Shown here piece by piece: positions 63,621-64,000 of a stretch of 64,000 nt of DNA. The first letter of the stretch is position 1; each line of letters begins with the position of its first letter. The stretch spans positions 620,001 to 684,000 of the forward strand of contig NZ_QJSD01000001.1 of NCBI RefSeq assembly GCF_003313245.1, in the 5' to 3' direction. The notes beneath the pieces were generated by a model. The model worked only from the letters and a program-made list of their open reading frames with translations, was not told the DNA's origin and made no database searches. A program made the position numbers and the translations under genes. Origin of the DNA: Primorskyibacter marinus (lineage in GTDB: Bacteria; Pseudomonadota; Alphaproteobacteria; Rhodobacterales; Rhodobacteraceae).

Positions 63621-64000
63621 TCACCGTCTGCGTGCGGTGATTGTCGCACCGTTTGATGTGGTAAGAACCAATGCGCCGGTTTCATCCATTGAATAGCTTT
63701 CCACCATGGACAGTAAGTCCAGCAAGCTACGTTCCTGGTTCATAAGTGCCTCGGGACAGGCCATCATCGTGGTGCCAGCCTGGTCTATCGCCAGTGCATC
63801 GCCGTCCTGCGTGTAGCTTGCGATCAGACGGTTGCAGCCCGCATTCCCGGCCAGACGGCCATCCGGCATGAACAGCAGATTTGCCGGACTGTTGTCGATC
63901 ACGCCCTTGCCTGCAATGTCCTCGATGTACCATTCACGGCCCACCAGCTGGGCGGTCTCCTCTTGCGCCATGAGGTAGTCGGCGACAGCCCGGTAGGCTG
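63621..64000 (-). CDS. META-domain (HslJ-like) protein, partial
   Basis: The C-terminal part of a META-domain protein: VGREWYIEDIAGKGVIDNS, LLFMPDGRLAGNAGCNRLIA, GTTMMACPEALMNQERSLLD. HslJ relatives are outer-membrane or periplasmic proteins linked to heat and antibiotic tolerance. The ATG at 63971 has no ribosome-binding site, and the frame continues with AYRAVADYL to the window edge, so the gene probably starts beyond 64000. Confidence 0.82.
   Translation of the reverse strand, partial: AYRAVADYLMAQEETAQLVGREWYIEDIAGKGVIDNSPANLLFMPDGRLAGNAGCNRLIASYTQDGDALAIDQAGTTMMACPEALMNQERSLLDLLSMVESYSMDETGALVLTTSNGATITARRR

Overview
The window (about 60% GC by eye, 64 kb) looks like chromosome from an alphaproteobacterium of the Rhodobacterales (Roseobacter/Rhodobacter type). 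The evidence is gene order and protein character: dusB(nifR3)-ntrB-ntrC-ntrY-ntrX-trkA-trkH-hfq-hflX in one direction, a fused ispDF, an NtrC without the GAFTGA loop (a known Rhodobacter trait), pyrrolysine-free MttB, a tandem glycine riboswitch before gcvTHP, and a dispersed CTTCTTGGC..ATACTCCGGGG intergenic repeat. No species call is made.

Layout. 0-4 kb: start of rne (cut by the window edge), a beta-hydroxyacid dehydrogenase and a membrane-anchored penicillin acylase homologue. 4-16 kb: the nitrogen-signalling and potassium-uptake block, read leftwards from dusB to hflX with several 4-nt or 1-nt overlaps. 16-18.5 kb: ispDF-pgpA-pncC, read rightwards with overlapping starts. 18.5-25.7 kb: a low-complexity protein, a Coq10/RatA-like protein, hpt, a cytochrome c' and diheme cytochrome pair, lipA, a peroxiredoxin, and a divergent DUF6456/DUF6477 pair. 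25.7-31.3 kb: mttB homologue, a DUF2270 membrane protein with an apparent AUU start, guaA, a frameshifted glycosyltransferase and a thioesterase. 31.5-35.4 kb: two near-identical cold-shock genes that share a 5' leader element, around an L,D-transpeptidase and a geranylgeranyl-reductase-like flavoprotein. 35.5-41.7 kb: tesA divergent from ybbA-ybbP, an inositol-phosphatase-family gene, a 30-bp-arm palindrome and mltB. 41.8-47.7 kb: gcvP, gcvH and gcvT under a tandem glycine riboswitch, nsrR, an FNR-type box and a gamma-glutamylcyclotransferase-fold protein. 47.8-51.3 kb: gltX flanked by inverted repeat copies, then leuA with a leucine leader peptide. 51.4-57 kb: SDR, an 18-repeat MORN protein, nadE and a DAO-family oxidoreductase. 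57-60.2 kb: a dCache-PAS histidine kinase with a FixJ-type regulator. 60.7-63.6 kb: an accessory segment with two identical tRNA-Gly genes, an IS3 remnant, a three-gene operon (small exported protein, plastocyanin-like cupredoxin, ECF sigma factor) with a candidate ECF promoter, and a decayed tyrosine recombinase. The window ends inside a META-domain gene.

Most of the window is core metabolism and regulation. The parts most worth a second look are the sigma/cupredoxin operon inside the decayed island, the shared csp leader, the apparently leaderless leuA attenuator peptide, the AUU-start DUF2270 gene, and the repeat family, including the inverted pair around gltX.
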